Assembly (NCBI GenBank): GCA_025084515.1
Contig: JAJAGP010000863.1
Coordinates: 212,462-276,461, forward strand
Length of the DNA: 64,000 nucleotides
Source: Ancistrus triradiatus
Taxonomy: Eukaryota; Chordata; Actinopteri; Siluriformes; Loricariidae
Direction of reading: 5' to 3'
Under the pieces are notes generated by a model, which was not told where the DNA came from, ran no database searches, and worked only from the letters and a program-made list of their open reading frames with translations. Positions 11,801-25,400 of the stretch are shown here, in pieces. How positions within the stretch are numbered: position 1 is the stretch's first letter; each line of letters begins with the position of its first letter. The translations under genes were made by a program, and so were the position numbers.

Positions 11801-14800
11801 GTAATTTAGGGTCTAGCAATGAGGTAAAACCTAATAATGATGTGATTTTAAATAGGTGATGTTAGGTGATTGTAATCATGAGTTGGTACAACAGCAGTAT
11901 CCATGAAAGGCTGAGTCTTTGAGGAGCAAAGATGACCAGAGGATCTCCAGTTTGTCAACAAACTCATGAGAAAATTATTAAAATGTTTAAAAACAATGTT
12001 CCTCAAAGAAAGATTGGGTGCGATTTGCATATTTCTCCCTATACAGTGCAGTGTATATAATTAAGCGATTCAAGGAGTGAATTTCAGTACATAAAGGGTA
12101 AGGCACAAGCCTGAATTGAAGACTCATGATCTTCTATCCCTCAGATGGCACTGCATCAAGAACTATAATTCGGTACTAGCTGATTTAATCACATGGGCAA
12201 AGATTTACTTAGCAAACCTTTGTCAAGCACTACAAAACAAATTTACATTCATAAATGCCACTTAAAACCTTACTGTGCAAAAAAGAAGCCGCATGTTAAC
12301 TATGTCCAGAAGTGGTGTCATCTTCTCTGGACAGTAACAAAGGAAATGTAATTCGTTACTGTACTTAAGTCGTTCTTTCGTATTTCCATTTGGGTGACTT
12401 TTTACATTAACTTCACTACATTTCAAAGTCAAATGTCTTACTTTTTACTCCACTACATTATGTGAAATCAGTCATTTCTTTCGGCTTATGTGTGCATAAA
12501 AACATAGCATATAACATGGAAAGAAACGAGTAGCAAGCACACCAATCAGGGTGTAGTGTGTACATTGTTTTGAACTTGTTTTGACCTGTTGGACTAATTA
12601 ATGACATTTTGTTAAAAGATTGGTGTACCAAGAGGGATACTAGAGTTTTCTCACTTAAAATTAGTTCATTAAGAAAGAGTCTTTTTACAAAAATGATAAT
12701 AGGACATTAGAACCATGATAAATCATTGGTACTTTTACTTTTGATACTTAAGTACATTTGAAGGCAAATACTTTTGTACTTTGACTCAAGTGAAGGTCTA
12801 AAGGGAGGACTTCCACTTTTACTGGAGTAATATTTTACCTTGGGTATCTCTACTTTAACTCAAGTACAGTGGTGTGTACACCACTGCTTGGAGGCATCTA
12901 GGATGGATCATCACACAGTGGAAATGTGTATTTTGGTCAGACAGATCAGTATACCAGATCTTTTTTGGAAGAAATGAACCGAATTCCAAGGGTTTGTCAT
13001 GGTGTGGGGTTGTGTCAGTGCCCTTGATGAAGGTAACTTCTGTGATAGCAGTGTTAATGCAGAAAAGTAGTTTGAGATTTTAGAGCAATATATACTGCCT
13101 TCCAGGTGACATCTTCTCCAGGATCATCCATGCATTTTTCAACAAGACAATGTAAAACCACATGCAAAGGCATGGCTGCAGAAGAAGTGGGTACGGGTAC
13201 AGGACTGGCTTACCTTTAGTACTGACTAAAGAACACCTGAAACACTTCATCGCTTGGCATCCTCTGTGCCAAAACGTCTTTTCAGTGTTGTGAGAAGGAA
13301 TGGCAAGATGACAAAGTGGTAAATGCTTTACCGTCCCAACATTTTTTGGAATGTGTTGCAGGACTGAAATGCAGGAATGGATGTATATTCACAAATAAAA
13401 TGAAGTTGACCAGACAAAGTATGAAATATTTTGGGTACATACTATCTTCAGTGATATAAGTTTAAGAGGAAATGTAAGAAACAGTGTGTTTTTGTTTTAC
13501 TTGCATATTCCATACTGCCTCACCTTTTTTTCTGATTTGGGGTTTTTACATACAGTGGTGCTTGAAAGTTTGTGAATCCTTTATAATTGTCTGTATTCCT
13601 GCATAAATATGACCTAAAACATCATGAGATTTTCACACAAGTCCTAAAAGTAGATAAAGAGAACCCAGTTAAACAAATGAGACATAATTCAGAATTCATT
13701 GTTCCATCAATGATGGCAAGCCATCCTGCCCCAGATTCAGCAAAACAGGCCCAAACCATGATACTACCACCACCATGTTTCACAGATGGGATAAGGTTCT
13801 TATGCTGGAATGCAGTGTTTTCCTTTCTCCAAACATAACTCTTTTCTTTGAAACCAAAAAGTTCTATTTTGGTCTCATCCGTCCACAAAACATTCTTCCA
13901 ATAGCCTTCTGGCTTGTCAATGTGATCTTTAGCAAACTGCAGACAAGCAGCAATGTTCTTTTTGGAGAGCAGAGGGTTTCTCCTTGCAACCCTGTCATGC
14001 ACACTGTTGTTGTTCAGTGTTCTTCTGATGGTGGACTCATGAACATTAACATTAGCCAATGCTCCTCAGAAATCTTCTTTGTCCTCAATAAATAAATGAC
14101 CAAATATAATATTTCTGTTTCATTTGTTTAACTGGGTTCTCTTTATCTACTTTTAGGACTTGTGTGAAAATCCGATGATGTTTTAGGTCATATTTATGCA
14201 GAAATATAGAAAATTCTAAAGGGTTCACAAACTTTCAAGCAACACTGTATGTGTTTTTCTTGTACGCAAATATCTCACTGTGTCTTTGTCTTAATCTGTA
14301 TATTGCTGTCCTTAGCTTCTCAGATCTACGCTTTGTGAATTTGGTGGATCTATTTGCGGTGACTGTGCCATTGCTGCCCAGTGAGTTCCAGCAGTTTGTA
14401 CAGAAACAGTGTCAGGTCACCAGAGATAAGCTCGTCAACAAGTGAGTGTGTGAGGGTGTTTTGGTTAGGTTTGTGAATGGTTAATTCAGTGGTTAACTCA
14501 GTGGTTAACTGCCTCACATTTACACATGAATTTAGATCAGTGTATGAATGGATGCGTGTTTTATTCTGCTAGTCGAGTGTAGAACATGCAATGTTTGTAA
14601 TGTTAACAAACAGAGAGTGTAAGAGAGAGAGAGAGAGAGATGTGTGTGAGTAGTTATGTTTCATTGAGCTGTCCTGCTTGTTTTGGATACCTTTTGTACA
14701 AAGGAGCTGTGTATCTATGGCCATCACTGACAACAAGTACATACACTCAGACACACAATGTGAACTCAGGTTTACAAACCAATTAAGAATTTAGAATGTG

Positions 14801-15011
14801 TGTGTGTGTGCGCAGTTGGTTGCCACAGTGTTCGTCTCTCTTCATCACCTCTAAGGATGTGTGGTTGCCCCTGGTCCCACAAAGCGATGATGTTGTCCCA
14901 GTAACAGCACTAGAGTTTTTCTCCTGCGCAGCTGCATTGATGTCGCTGCAGTTGCGCAGCTTGGTGATTGCATCGCTGCAGGACATGCTGCACTTCCTCA
15001 AACTACACCAG
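5886..15011 (+). CDS. dnah3: dnah3 exons 1-8: N-terminal tail
   Basis: Exons 5886-5963, 6152-6329, 6478-6526, 9167-9311, 9455-9641, 10403-10598, 14316-14441 and 14816-15011, about codons 1-385. The tail binds intermediate or light chains and the docking site on the doublet microtubule. Recognisable family blocks are [27 protein letters not shown]-like VIRAPVLW and [11 protein letters not shown]. Exon 3 has only 49 bases; its acceptor belongs to a U12-type intron. Exon 7 uses the ag at 14314-14315 rather than the later ag at 14322, because only the first keeps the frame. Introns 3 and 6 are long and full of transposons. Confidence 0.88.
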
Positions 15012-15049
15012 GTATGACTAAATCCACCGACAGACTCACAACTAATTAA

Positions 15050-15085
<36 letters not shown>

Positions 15086-18000
15086 TATTAGATTTATAAC
15101 GCCTTTCAGAACACACAAAGTTGCTTTACATTGATAGTACAAATAATACAGATGCAGTAGATGACAAATGAGAATGCTGAGAAAAAAGTTTTTAGATGAG
15201 TTTTAAACTGAGAAAGAGTTTATAGAGTGCAGAGAAAGAGGGAGTGAGTTCCAGAGCAGGGGGCAGCCACACTAAAAGCTCTGCCTCCCTTTGTGGATAG
15301 CCTAAACCTGTGGGTGATCAATAAACTGGAATCAGATAACTGATGGAGTGATTTAAATGTTAGGAGTAGTATTTTACATTGGATACATCGATGAATGGGC
15401 AACCACTGAAGCCGCTGCAAGGATTCTAACTTCCACCAGGAAAGTGAATACTCCTGTGAGTGATGTATTCACTTTTCCTGGTGGAAGTTAGAATCCTTGC
15501 AGCAGCGTTTTGAATAAACTGTAACGGACGGGGAGTTTTAGATGGAAGGCCATAAAGGCGGGAGTTGCAGTAGTCAAGCCTTAGGGGATAGCAGCGGACG
15601 GAGATGTGCAATATTGCGTAAATGTAAAAAGGCTGACTTTGAGAGAGATCGTATGTGAGGCTCAAAGCAAGAAGGGAATCAAAAAGGACACCAAGATTAC
15701 GAGCAGAGGCAGAAGGAAGGACTGAAACATCACCAATAAGAAGAACAGGGTTAGAAAGAGAAGATAGAGCTGATTTTGTGCCAGTACAGAGGAGTTCCGT
15801 TTTCTGGGTAGTTAAGAGAAGATAGTTTGCTCGAAGCCAGGAATGTAGATCATTAAGACACCTAATGAGAGAGTCGGGAGGAATGGAATCAGATGGCTTA
15901 AGATTGACATAGACTTGAGTGTCATCGGCATAGCAATGAAATTTCAAACCATAATGGCGGAAAATGTCACCAAGGGGAGTGATGTAAATGATGAATAATA
16001 GCGGCCCAAGTACTGAACCCTGGGGAAGTCCTTAAAGTAGATAAAGAGAACCCAGTTCAACAAATGAAACAAAACTATTATACTCTGTCATTTATTTATT
16101 GACGAAAATGATCCAATATTACATATTAGTGAGTGGCAAAAGTATGTGAACCTTTGCTTTCGATATCTGGTGAGACAATAGCTGCAGCAATAACTGCAAC
16201 TAAACTTTTCCTGTGACTGTTGATCAGTCCTGCACACCGGCTTGGAGGAATTTTATCCCATTCCTCCGTACAGAGCAGCTTCAACTCTGGGATGTTGGTG
16301 GGTTTCCTCACATTAACTGCTCACTTCAGGTTCTTCCACAACATTTCTATTGGATTAAGGTCAGGACTTTGACTTGGCCATTCCAAAACATTAACTTTAT
16401 TCTTCTGTAAACATTCTTTTGTAGAATGACTTGTGTGCTTAGGGTCGTTGTCTTGCTGCATGACCCACCTTCTCTTGAGATTCCACCTTCCAAGTTCAGA
16501 GTTCCCTCTTGTTGTAGGAGGCTGAGTCTGTAGTATGCAACTTCTTAGTGAACAAAACAAATTATAGTGAGGTGCATTATGTAGCTGAGAGTTTTCTGGC
16601 TCAAATATGCCTCATCCATTTACCTTGGATGTGTGTGTGTTCTATGCTGCAGGATGGTAATAATTTTGGAGAGTGTTATGAAGAGTTGCAGTACACACAG
16701 CATCCATTCTTACTAGTGAAGTTGAAAGTGGAAGAAATGAAAATCACATTTCAGCCATCATTTTCTCAGTGCTGGGAAATCATGGAGAAATCATTCTTGC
16801 ACATCATCACCAGCTCTCACCACATACCTCGGGTATACAGACCACCCCCCACCACACACACATACACACATCCACATACCCATGCCCTTGTTTGGATTTT
16901 CTTTGTTTTCCAAATTCTGGTATGTTGATTAAAAAAAGTTAAGACATGGCATTGCAAATGACTGAATTATGGATTATCATTTATAATCCATATCAAAATG
17001 TGTAATGAAGGGCCACCCCTGATCTGACAATAGAATGTAAGTCACACACACAGACACTGTTCTGAGCTGTTCCAGACAGAGGGCATAGGAACCGGTGTGG
17101 CTCAGAACCACTGCACTCTGCAGACTCGCTGTAGGCTCCCAAGTCTCAATCCTTCTCAGGTTGGGCTTGGTCTGACACAGTTAGGTCAAGCCCCATCTGT
17201 CGCACAAGAGTGGATGGCTCTGGTCCCGAGTTGTGTACCTTCATTCTGGGACTGATGAGATTTGTGTGTGTTAGCTTATTTGGTTTTGGGGATTGTGCTG
17301 GATCGTGGAAATTTTTTGCACACACAGCCATTACTCCAGCAAACTCACTCAGCTCATCGTAAATAACCATGTTTAAATCCTAATTGGTTATTAGAGAAAT
17401 ATTGTAAGTCAGGTTCAGTGGCGGTTGATGTTTTGTGACATGCAGGGCATCCTATGTGTCATATACACCGATTAGCTCTAACATTAAAACCACTGCCAGA
17501 AAGTGAGCAATGTTAACATCATGATGTTCAGGGCAATGTTCTGCTACGAAGGCCATAGGTAAATGTTACTTCAACACGTACTATACCTAAACATTCTTGC
17601 AGACCAAATATACCACTTCATAGCCTAAAGTGGCCTTGATGAGCATTATTACGCTTCCTTCCACACTCCAAATATTGCTCAGGAATGGTTTGAGGAACAA
17701 AGGGGACCTACGCAACATTAGCCATGTGGTTTTAATGTTAGGGCTGATCGCTCTATGTATCATGGGTCACACAGCTTTTAATAAACACTCACAGTGATAA
17801 ACTAATGATATTCATAAACAAACTGGTCATTATTCAAAGCACTTATCCTTGTATGTGGTCCTATTTAGGTAGAGTGTATGCTCTTCCCGGAGCTTCAGGG
17901 GATGGATTTAACCATAAGGTCTGTCAAACCGGATGAGACCCTTGTTTCAGACCTGCTCAGCCAAGCCAGAGCTATCTTTTTGAAGAACACTGTTGGCCCG

Positions 18001-19624
18001 CAGAGGTGTGTGAACTAATGCACTCAGCTCCTAATTAGAGGTCATTACAATGTGAAAGTTGTGAGTTCAGGTACACAGCTAGGTCTGTTTAACTGCTCTG
18101 GTTACATTTTTAAGGGCACTAGAGCAGTAACCAGCAACCAGACCACCAGCAACAACTGGTCCTAGACATGTTAAGTTTATGGAGCTTTTGTTTTTGTAAA
18201 ATATTTGACCTAGTGACCAGACGTTGTAAATGTCATGTGACTCACCCTTCATGAAACAAGGATGACTGATGGAGGAGGTGAAAAAACTCTTTGATGCTTC
18301 ATGTGCCACCCAAAAACAATCACTGGAAAAAGAAACCATGTATGTCTATGGGTAAATTGACTTTTTGCCAACACATCAGACTGTCTGACAGAACAAACAA
18401 CTTGTTGGGGATCTGATGGCAAATCCCAGACAGGACACTAATAGGTTTTTTTTACTAAAAATCTTGCGATCACATTTATTGGATGAAGGGTAACTGCTAA
18501 ATATTGTAATTCCTTTTTTATCATGTGTTAATGGCAGGGTTGGGTTGGGGTTGCCGTAGCAGCACCAGGGGATGATCCCCTGACTGACTGGTAGGCACAG
18601 TAGTGAGCACTGCAACAACCGTGTTGTAATACTGCACAGCCCAAGGGACTACATGTTGTAAATGTAAAAACACATATTGTCAACATTGTACCTTTTGATA
18701 ATTAGAAGTACTATTTAATGTAATTATAGGTATATTAATAGTAGTATATTTATAGTTATGTTCATATAATTAATAAGTTTTATAGTTGGATAGTTCTATG
18801 AATTACTATTCCTAGTACTATTTTACAGGGTGTATTTTCATATTATGACATTTACATTTACATTTACATTTACAGCATTTAGCAGACGCCCTTATCCAGA
18901 GCGACTTACAACTTATACAGTCTTACAATCCAAGCAATTGTGGGTTAAGGGTCTTGCTCAAGGACCCAACAGAGGCAGAGGCAGGATTTGAACCCTGAAC
19001 CTTCTGGTCCAAAGTCCAGTACCTTAACCGCTAGGCCACCACAGTCCCGACATTACTAGTATTATGTCCAGCAAGCTGAAAGTAAAAAAAATGTTTCAAA
19101 AGTTAGAGCAGCGGTAGATAGTGCTTTAATGTGTATATGTTATTTATATAGACTATATCTTTATTGTTTAAAATAAAGGGGAAAAAAAACAATAAAAGAC
19201 TTGAGAACAGTCAGAAGAATGTTTTCATTTCCAAAGCGTTTTTATGTCATGTCCACCAAACACGTTATATTAGAAATAAACACAGACAGGAACTGATACT
19301 ATAAGAAAATGTAAATGAAGGACGGTGATTAAACTGTTCCATAATACCGATCCCAGGAATGTGCTACAATAGCTAGAATTATAACTTTGTACCACAAACC
19401 TACATAGAGATTTTTGCTTTAACCTGTGACATTCTTGCTACCTTACTGTACATTTCATAGTAAGATATATATTTGCATGGCATTAACATTTTGGGTTTTG
19501 TGTGCTGCAGGTATCTGAATGTTTATAAGAAATACAGCAATCTCTTGGATAACTCAGCAAGACAGGAGATCCTCAGTTTCCTCAAGGAGAAACACTCCCT
19601 ACAAGGCTTTACCAGAGTGAGCAT

Positions 19625-19655
<31 letters not shown>

Positions 19656-19794
19656 TATTCTAAAAGCCTGTGACAAAAACACACCATTCCCTGGTGCTGA
19701 AATTTCCCACAGTTAACCTTACATTAAGTAATCTTATGAACTTTTGTTGTGTTAATATATTTTAATGTTGAACATGGAAATTATATTATTATTA

Positions 19795-19825
<31 letters not shown>

Positions 19826-22341
19826 AATTGTTATTATTATTATTATTATTATTATTAAGGCACTAGCTATCCTGTGACTCTGACTAAGATTAAGCAGATA
19901 ATTAAATGAAAAAATGAATTTTGCAATGTCATGTCTGACTAAAGTGCCAAATAACAACAACAACAACAACACAAGGGAGAAGGAGAAATTGGGGGCCTGC
20001 ACAAACATACATCAGCTACAGTCATATGCAAAAATTTGGAAACACCTTTTCAAATGACATGTTTTGTTGATTTTTAAAATAAACACAAGATGGACACTTA
20101 AATCTCACTATAAACAAGTCAGGTGCTGTGGCCTTAAAAATACACTAGTGGAAATTATTATTATTATGCAAATTATTACGCAAATGTGCTGTATATAAGA
20201 TTGGAGAAGTTACCAACTAGCTGAGACTGAAGAAGTCAGGTAGAATTTCGGTGAAATGTCAGGATGTGTGTTAGAAACTCCACATACAATGACAGGACAT
20301 TTTTTTGCTTTGGTGAAATCTCAGGACCTCAGTTCAGACCTTTCTCCTAAACGTTTATATTCTGAAAACTAAAAGACACAAGTTTTCCTTTTGGTTAGTG
20401 AGGTTAAGGTTAGGGCTGGAGTTTGGGTTAGATGTAATATTAATTAGCTACATTTATCATAATGTCTGTGCAAAGTCCTGCCATGGTTAGTGAGACAAAC
20501 CGACATGCTTTCCTAGTGAATGTATTTTGCTTAAGGGCAGGAGTGCAAGTTTCAGCTTTTCATTCGTTATAGCAGGTTAGTGGTTTGGAAAGCGATGAAT
20601 GGGATTAAAATGCTACATGTTCTAGCTAGAATTTGGTTTGTTAGGGTTTGTGTAGCAGGTTTTTGGCTGTATTTTGATGTTAACTTTCAACTATTAACAA
20701 GTAGCTTATGTATAAGTATAGAATTCACTACATAACATTATCTAATGAAAAATAAAACACCTTTAGTACTACACTCAGAATTTTGTACTGTGACAAAATG
20801 ACGGTACTGAGCTTTAATTTTGAATACTGAGTGTACAGATTTGCTAACAATTAAATGTCTCTTAATGAATGTAGAAGATTGAGGGCATGAAAAGTGTGTG
20901 GAAAGATATCATGTCTCTGCGAGTGACCGTTCCACTCTCACTCTTCTGCCTGGATGCTGTGTTGCTACATGAGGATCTGTGTCAGCTCACAGAAAACCTG
21001 GAACACCTGCTTATCACCTATGAGCTGGAAGAGAACCGACAACTAAACAAAAGGTCAGGGAACATAGCTCTAGCTATAATTCATCACAACACAAAGTATG
21101 TAGTGTTACTAAGGATGAAGCTTTTGCACAGATAAACACAAAATGCAGTTTTTAAATGAAGGTGTTTATTATTAAGGGATAGAAAAATCCAAACCTACAT
21201 GGCCCTGTGTGAAAAAGTGATTGCCCCCTAAACCTAATAACTGGTTGGGCCACCCTAAGCAGCAACAACTGCAACCAGGCGTTTGCGATAACTTGCAATG
21301 AGCCTTTTACAGCATTGTGGAGGAATGTTGGCCACTCATCTTTGCAGAATTGTTGTAATTCAGCCACATTGGAGGGTTTTCGAGCATGAACGGCCTTTTT
21401 AAGGTTATGCCACAGCATCTCAGTAGGATTCAGGTCAGGACTTTGACTAGGCCATTCCAAAGTTTTCTTTGTGTTTTTCTTCAGCCATTCAGAGGTGGAC
21501 TTGCTGGTGTGTTTTGGATCATTGTCCTGCTGCAGAACCAAAGTTTGTTTCAGCTTGAGGTCACGAACAGATTGCCGGACATTCATATAAAATAGACAGC
21601 AGAATTCATAGTTCCATTTATCACAGCAAGTTTTCCAGTTTTGCCCAGTCCCCTTCTTATGGTGGAGGGATGAACACTGACCTTAACTGAGGCCTGCACT
21701 TTTTTGTATGTTGTTGTGGGGTCTTTTGGGACCTTTTGGATGAGTCGTCGCTGCACTCTTAGGGTAACTTTGGTCGGCCGGCCACTCCTGGGAAGCTTCA
21801 CCACTGTTCCATGTCTTTGCTATTTGTGGATAACGGCTCTCACTGTGGTTCGCTGGAGTCCCAAAGCTTTAGAAATGGCTTTATAACCCTTTCCAGACTG
21901 ATAGATCTCAGTTACTTTCTTTCTCAATTGTTCCTGAATTTCTTTGGATCTCGGCATGATGTGTTACTTTTAAGGATCTTTTGGTGTACTTCACTTTGTC
22001 AGGCAGGTCCTATTGAAGTGATGTCCTGATTGAGAACAGGTGTGGCAATAATCAGGCCTGGGTGTGGCTAGAGACAGTGAACTCAGGTGTGATAACCCAT
22101 AGTTAAGTTATGTTTTAACAAGGGGGGATCACTTTTTCACACAAGGGCCATGTAGGTTTGGATTTTTTTCTCCCTTATTAAGAAACACCTTCATTTAAAA
22201 GCTGCATTTTGTGTTTACGTGTGTTGTCTTTGACTAATATTTAAATTGGTTTAATGTTCTGAAACACAAAAAATAGGAAATCAGGAAGGAGGCAACCACT
22301 TTTTCACACCACTGTACAACAAATGAGTGGCAAGTGTTCTG

Positions 22342-22402
<61 letters not shown>

Positions 22403-25400
22403 CGAAAAGGTGGGTGGCAGGGGTTATATACCATCATGAGGACCACATGTCCCACAAGGATAGAAAGATTTTACATATTATTTTTCTAAACAGAAACAGT
22501 GGCTTTCTTTTCAACAATCAAATAGAGCCAAAATAATCATTTTTAGTTAATTGGATTCATTTTAAGTTTAGTTGTAGCATTAATTAGCTAGTGGACATTC
22601 TCAACAATGATAGAGAGAAAATCTTGTGTGTGTGTGTGTGTTTGTGTTTGTGTTTGTGTTTGTTTAGTATCTGTCAGCGCTATGAACAGATTGTGGACAC
22701 AGTAACACAGGTGCCTGTGAACACAGAAGAACTTGTGAAACTCAGTCAGTTCCTGAGCCACACTGATGATGTCACCACTTACACACTACGTGATGAGATC
22801 AGTGAGGCTGCAAAGCGACTCAGCTTCTTGCTTGACTATGGCATGCTTACTGGTATGATGTTCCTGTGTGTCTCTGTTGTTGTGTGTCTGTTTGTATGTG
22901 TAATTTTGGGTACTGACCTGTTGTCCTAATGAAAATAAGACTATCTGGCAGGCTTTTTAATCTGCTTATTCAACCAGCATTTGATGAGTTTGCATGTTTA
23001 GGTGTGTGTTTGTGTATGGTGTGCAGGTGAGGACATTAAGCTAAACAGCAGTGTGTTCCACTGGCCAGAGCAGATCTACCTTGTGTGTGAGGTCAGTAGA
23101 AACAAAATCATTGGTTACAGAGATCACACAGAGGAGCAGCTACACAAAAGGTACACACATAAAAGCACATGCTGAAGATGGACAGTGTATTACTGCAGTG
23201 TGTATCTTAAAAAGGTGGAGCACCTTTAAGTGTGTGTGTCTGTGTGTGACAGGATTGTGGAGCTTGAACACACACTGCAGAGTGTATCTAAAGAGATAGA
23301 GGCATTTAAGAAAAAGGAAATGATGAGTGTAGAGGAGATGAAGAACAACGTAAAGAAACTCAGTGACATCACATCATGTCTGGAGGACGCTGTGACACAG
23401 ATGGAGGTTTGTGTGTTCATGTTCGTGTGTTTGCGTGTAAGTGAACTTAAAAATAATTACAACCCCAAATCAGAAAAAGTTGGAACAGTATGGAAAATGC
23501 ATATAAAAAACACACAGTGTTTCTTACATTTACTCTGACTTTCATTTCATTGCAGACAGTATGAACCCGAGACATTTCATCTTTTTTTCTGGTCAACTTC
23601 ATTTCATTTGCTAATAAACATTGATTCCTGCATGTCATCCCTGCAACATATTCCAAAAAGTTGGGACAGGCAGTTTAGAGCTAGTAATGAATTAAAACTA
23701 CTAAATAATGATGTAATTTCAAACAGGTGATTATAATCATGGTACAAAAGCAGTCTCTGGGATAGGCTGAGTTTTTGATATGCAAAGATGGGCAGAAGAT
23801 CTCCAGTTTATCAATTGGAGTTTATCAGTTTATCAAGGATTTGCATATTTATATTCACAAATGCCACTTAAAGCTTTACTGTGCAAAAAGGAAGCCTCAT
23901 GTTAACCATGTCCAGAAGCGACGTCTTCTTCTCTGGGCTCAAAGGCATCTAGAATGGACCATCACAGAGTATTCCAGATCTTTTTTGGAAAAACTGGATG
24001 CCGTGTGCTCCGGACCAAAGATGAAAAGGATCATCCAGACTATTTATCAGCTACAAGTCCAAAAGCCAAGCTCTGTCATGGTGTGGGGTTGGATCAGTGT
24101 CCTTGGAAAAGGTCATTTACAAAGGTCATCATGTCTGAAGTTGACCAGAAAAAAACAATACATCATGCTTAATTCTTTGTACAGGTATGTGTCACATATC
24201 GCGTATACGCCCACGTTCCAATAATTATTATCCTGATTTTTAAGGTTATGAACTTACTTAACTCATGTATTACATTGCCAGATACATTAGATAAAGTAGA
24301 GCGCAGAAAGACAAACAGCGCAGAAAGTTTCATTAAACACAAAGTAGACAAATGAGCACAAGGTGTCAGCTTGTAGCAGGATGACCAGCCAAGATTGCAT
24401 AACACGCAATGTTACAGAATGTGTTGTGGTATGCGGCACATACCTGTATGTTGTGTTATGACAGTATTTTAATGGTTGACTTTTAAGTAATGTGTGCTTG
24501 TGCTTGTGTGTTAAGACCATTAATAAAGAGGAATGTTTGTTGGAGAAGGAACAGAGTCAGTTTACCTTGCTTCAGTCTCTCATTACCAGCAAGCAGCCCT
24601 ACGATCAGCTGTGGAACACAGCGCTGAACTTTCACACCAAATCACACAACTGGATGAACGGTGATACACACACACACACACACACACACACTCATACGTG
24701 TAATTGCCACAAGTTACAAATTACTTAGGTATGTTTCCGCATCTGAGGTGCCTGAACTTGACTAGATCTCTTTTCAGTTTTAGCCTAACCAGTAGGACAT
24801 GCACACAAACATACACATATAGACTGGCACATTCTAGTGGCGACAGGAGACCTAATGCGTGTACCTGGAGTACCTGGAGTAAGCCATGTAGACATGCGGA
24901 GAACATGCAAACTCCACACAGGCCTCCACAGAGTCCCAAGTTGGAATTGAACCAGGGATCTCTGTGAGATGACAGTGTTAACTGCACTTGCACCATTGTG
25001 GCACCCCATTTAATAGATGCTGTAAAGAAATTTATGGATTATGATGTCAAGGAAAAAAATGGAAAGACTTTGAAAAAAAAGGATGATGAACTATGAGCTC
25101 AAAAGTGTCATCCAATCGATAAGTTTCTGGGCTCATGTTGGATCATGTGTGTGCCCACACATTATAGGTTGACAGCTTGCTGTTTTCACTAAAACTGACA
25201 AAAATTTGTATTTGTGTGACCTATTAAATAGAAACTCTTAAAAATGGTTATGGTAATACTGTACAGTATTTTTGCTACATACTTTTTAAGTCTACAGGTA
25301 ATACACAAAGCATTAAGTGGTAAGAGCAGATCCTAAACCAGTTTAGTGGTAGAACTATGTTCTAATAGGCAGCTCAAATCAGATGCAATAAGATTTGGAT

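Noticed and set aside
18845..18880. Telomere-like or satellite array from the repeated 'ttacat' units
   Set aside because: Only three or four units are present; they are the tail of the SINE at 18847-19048.
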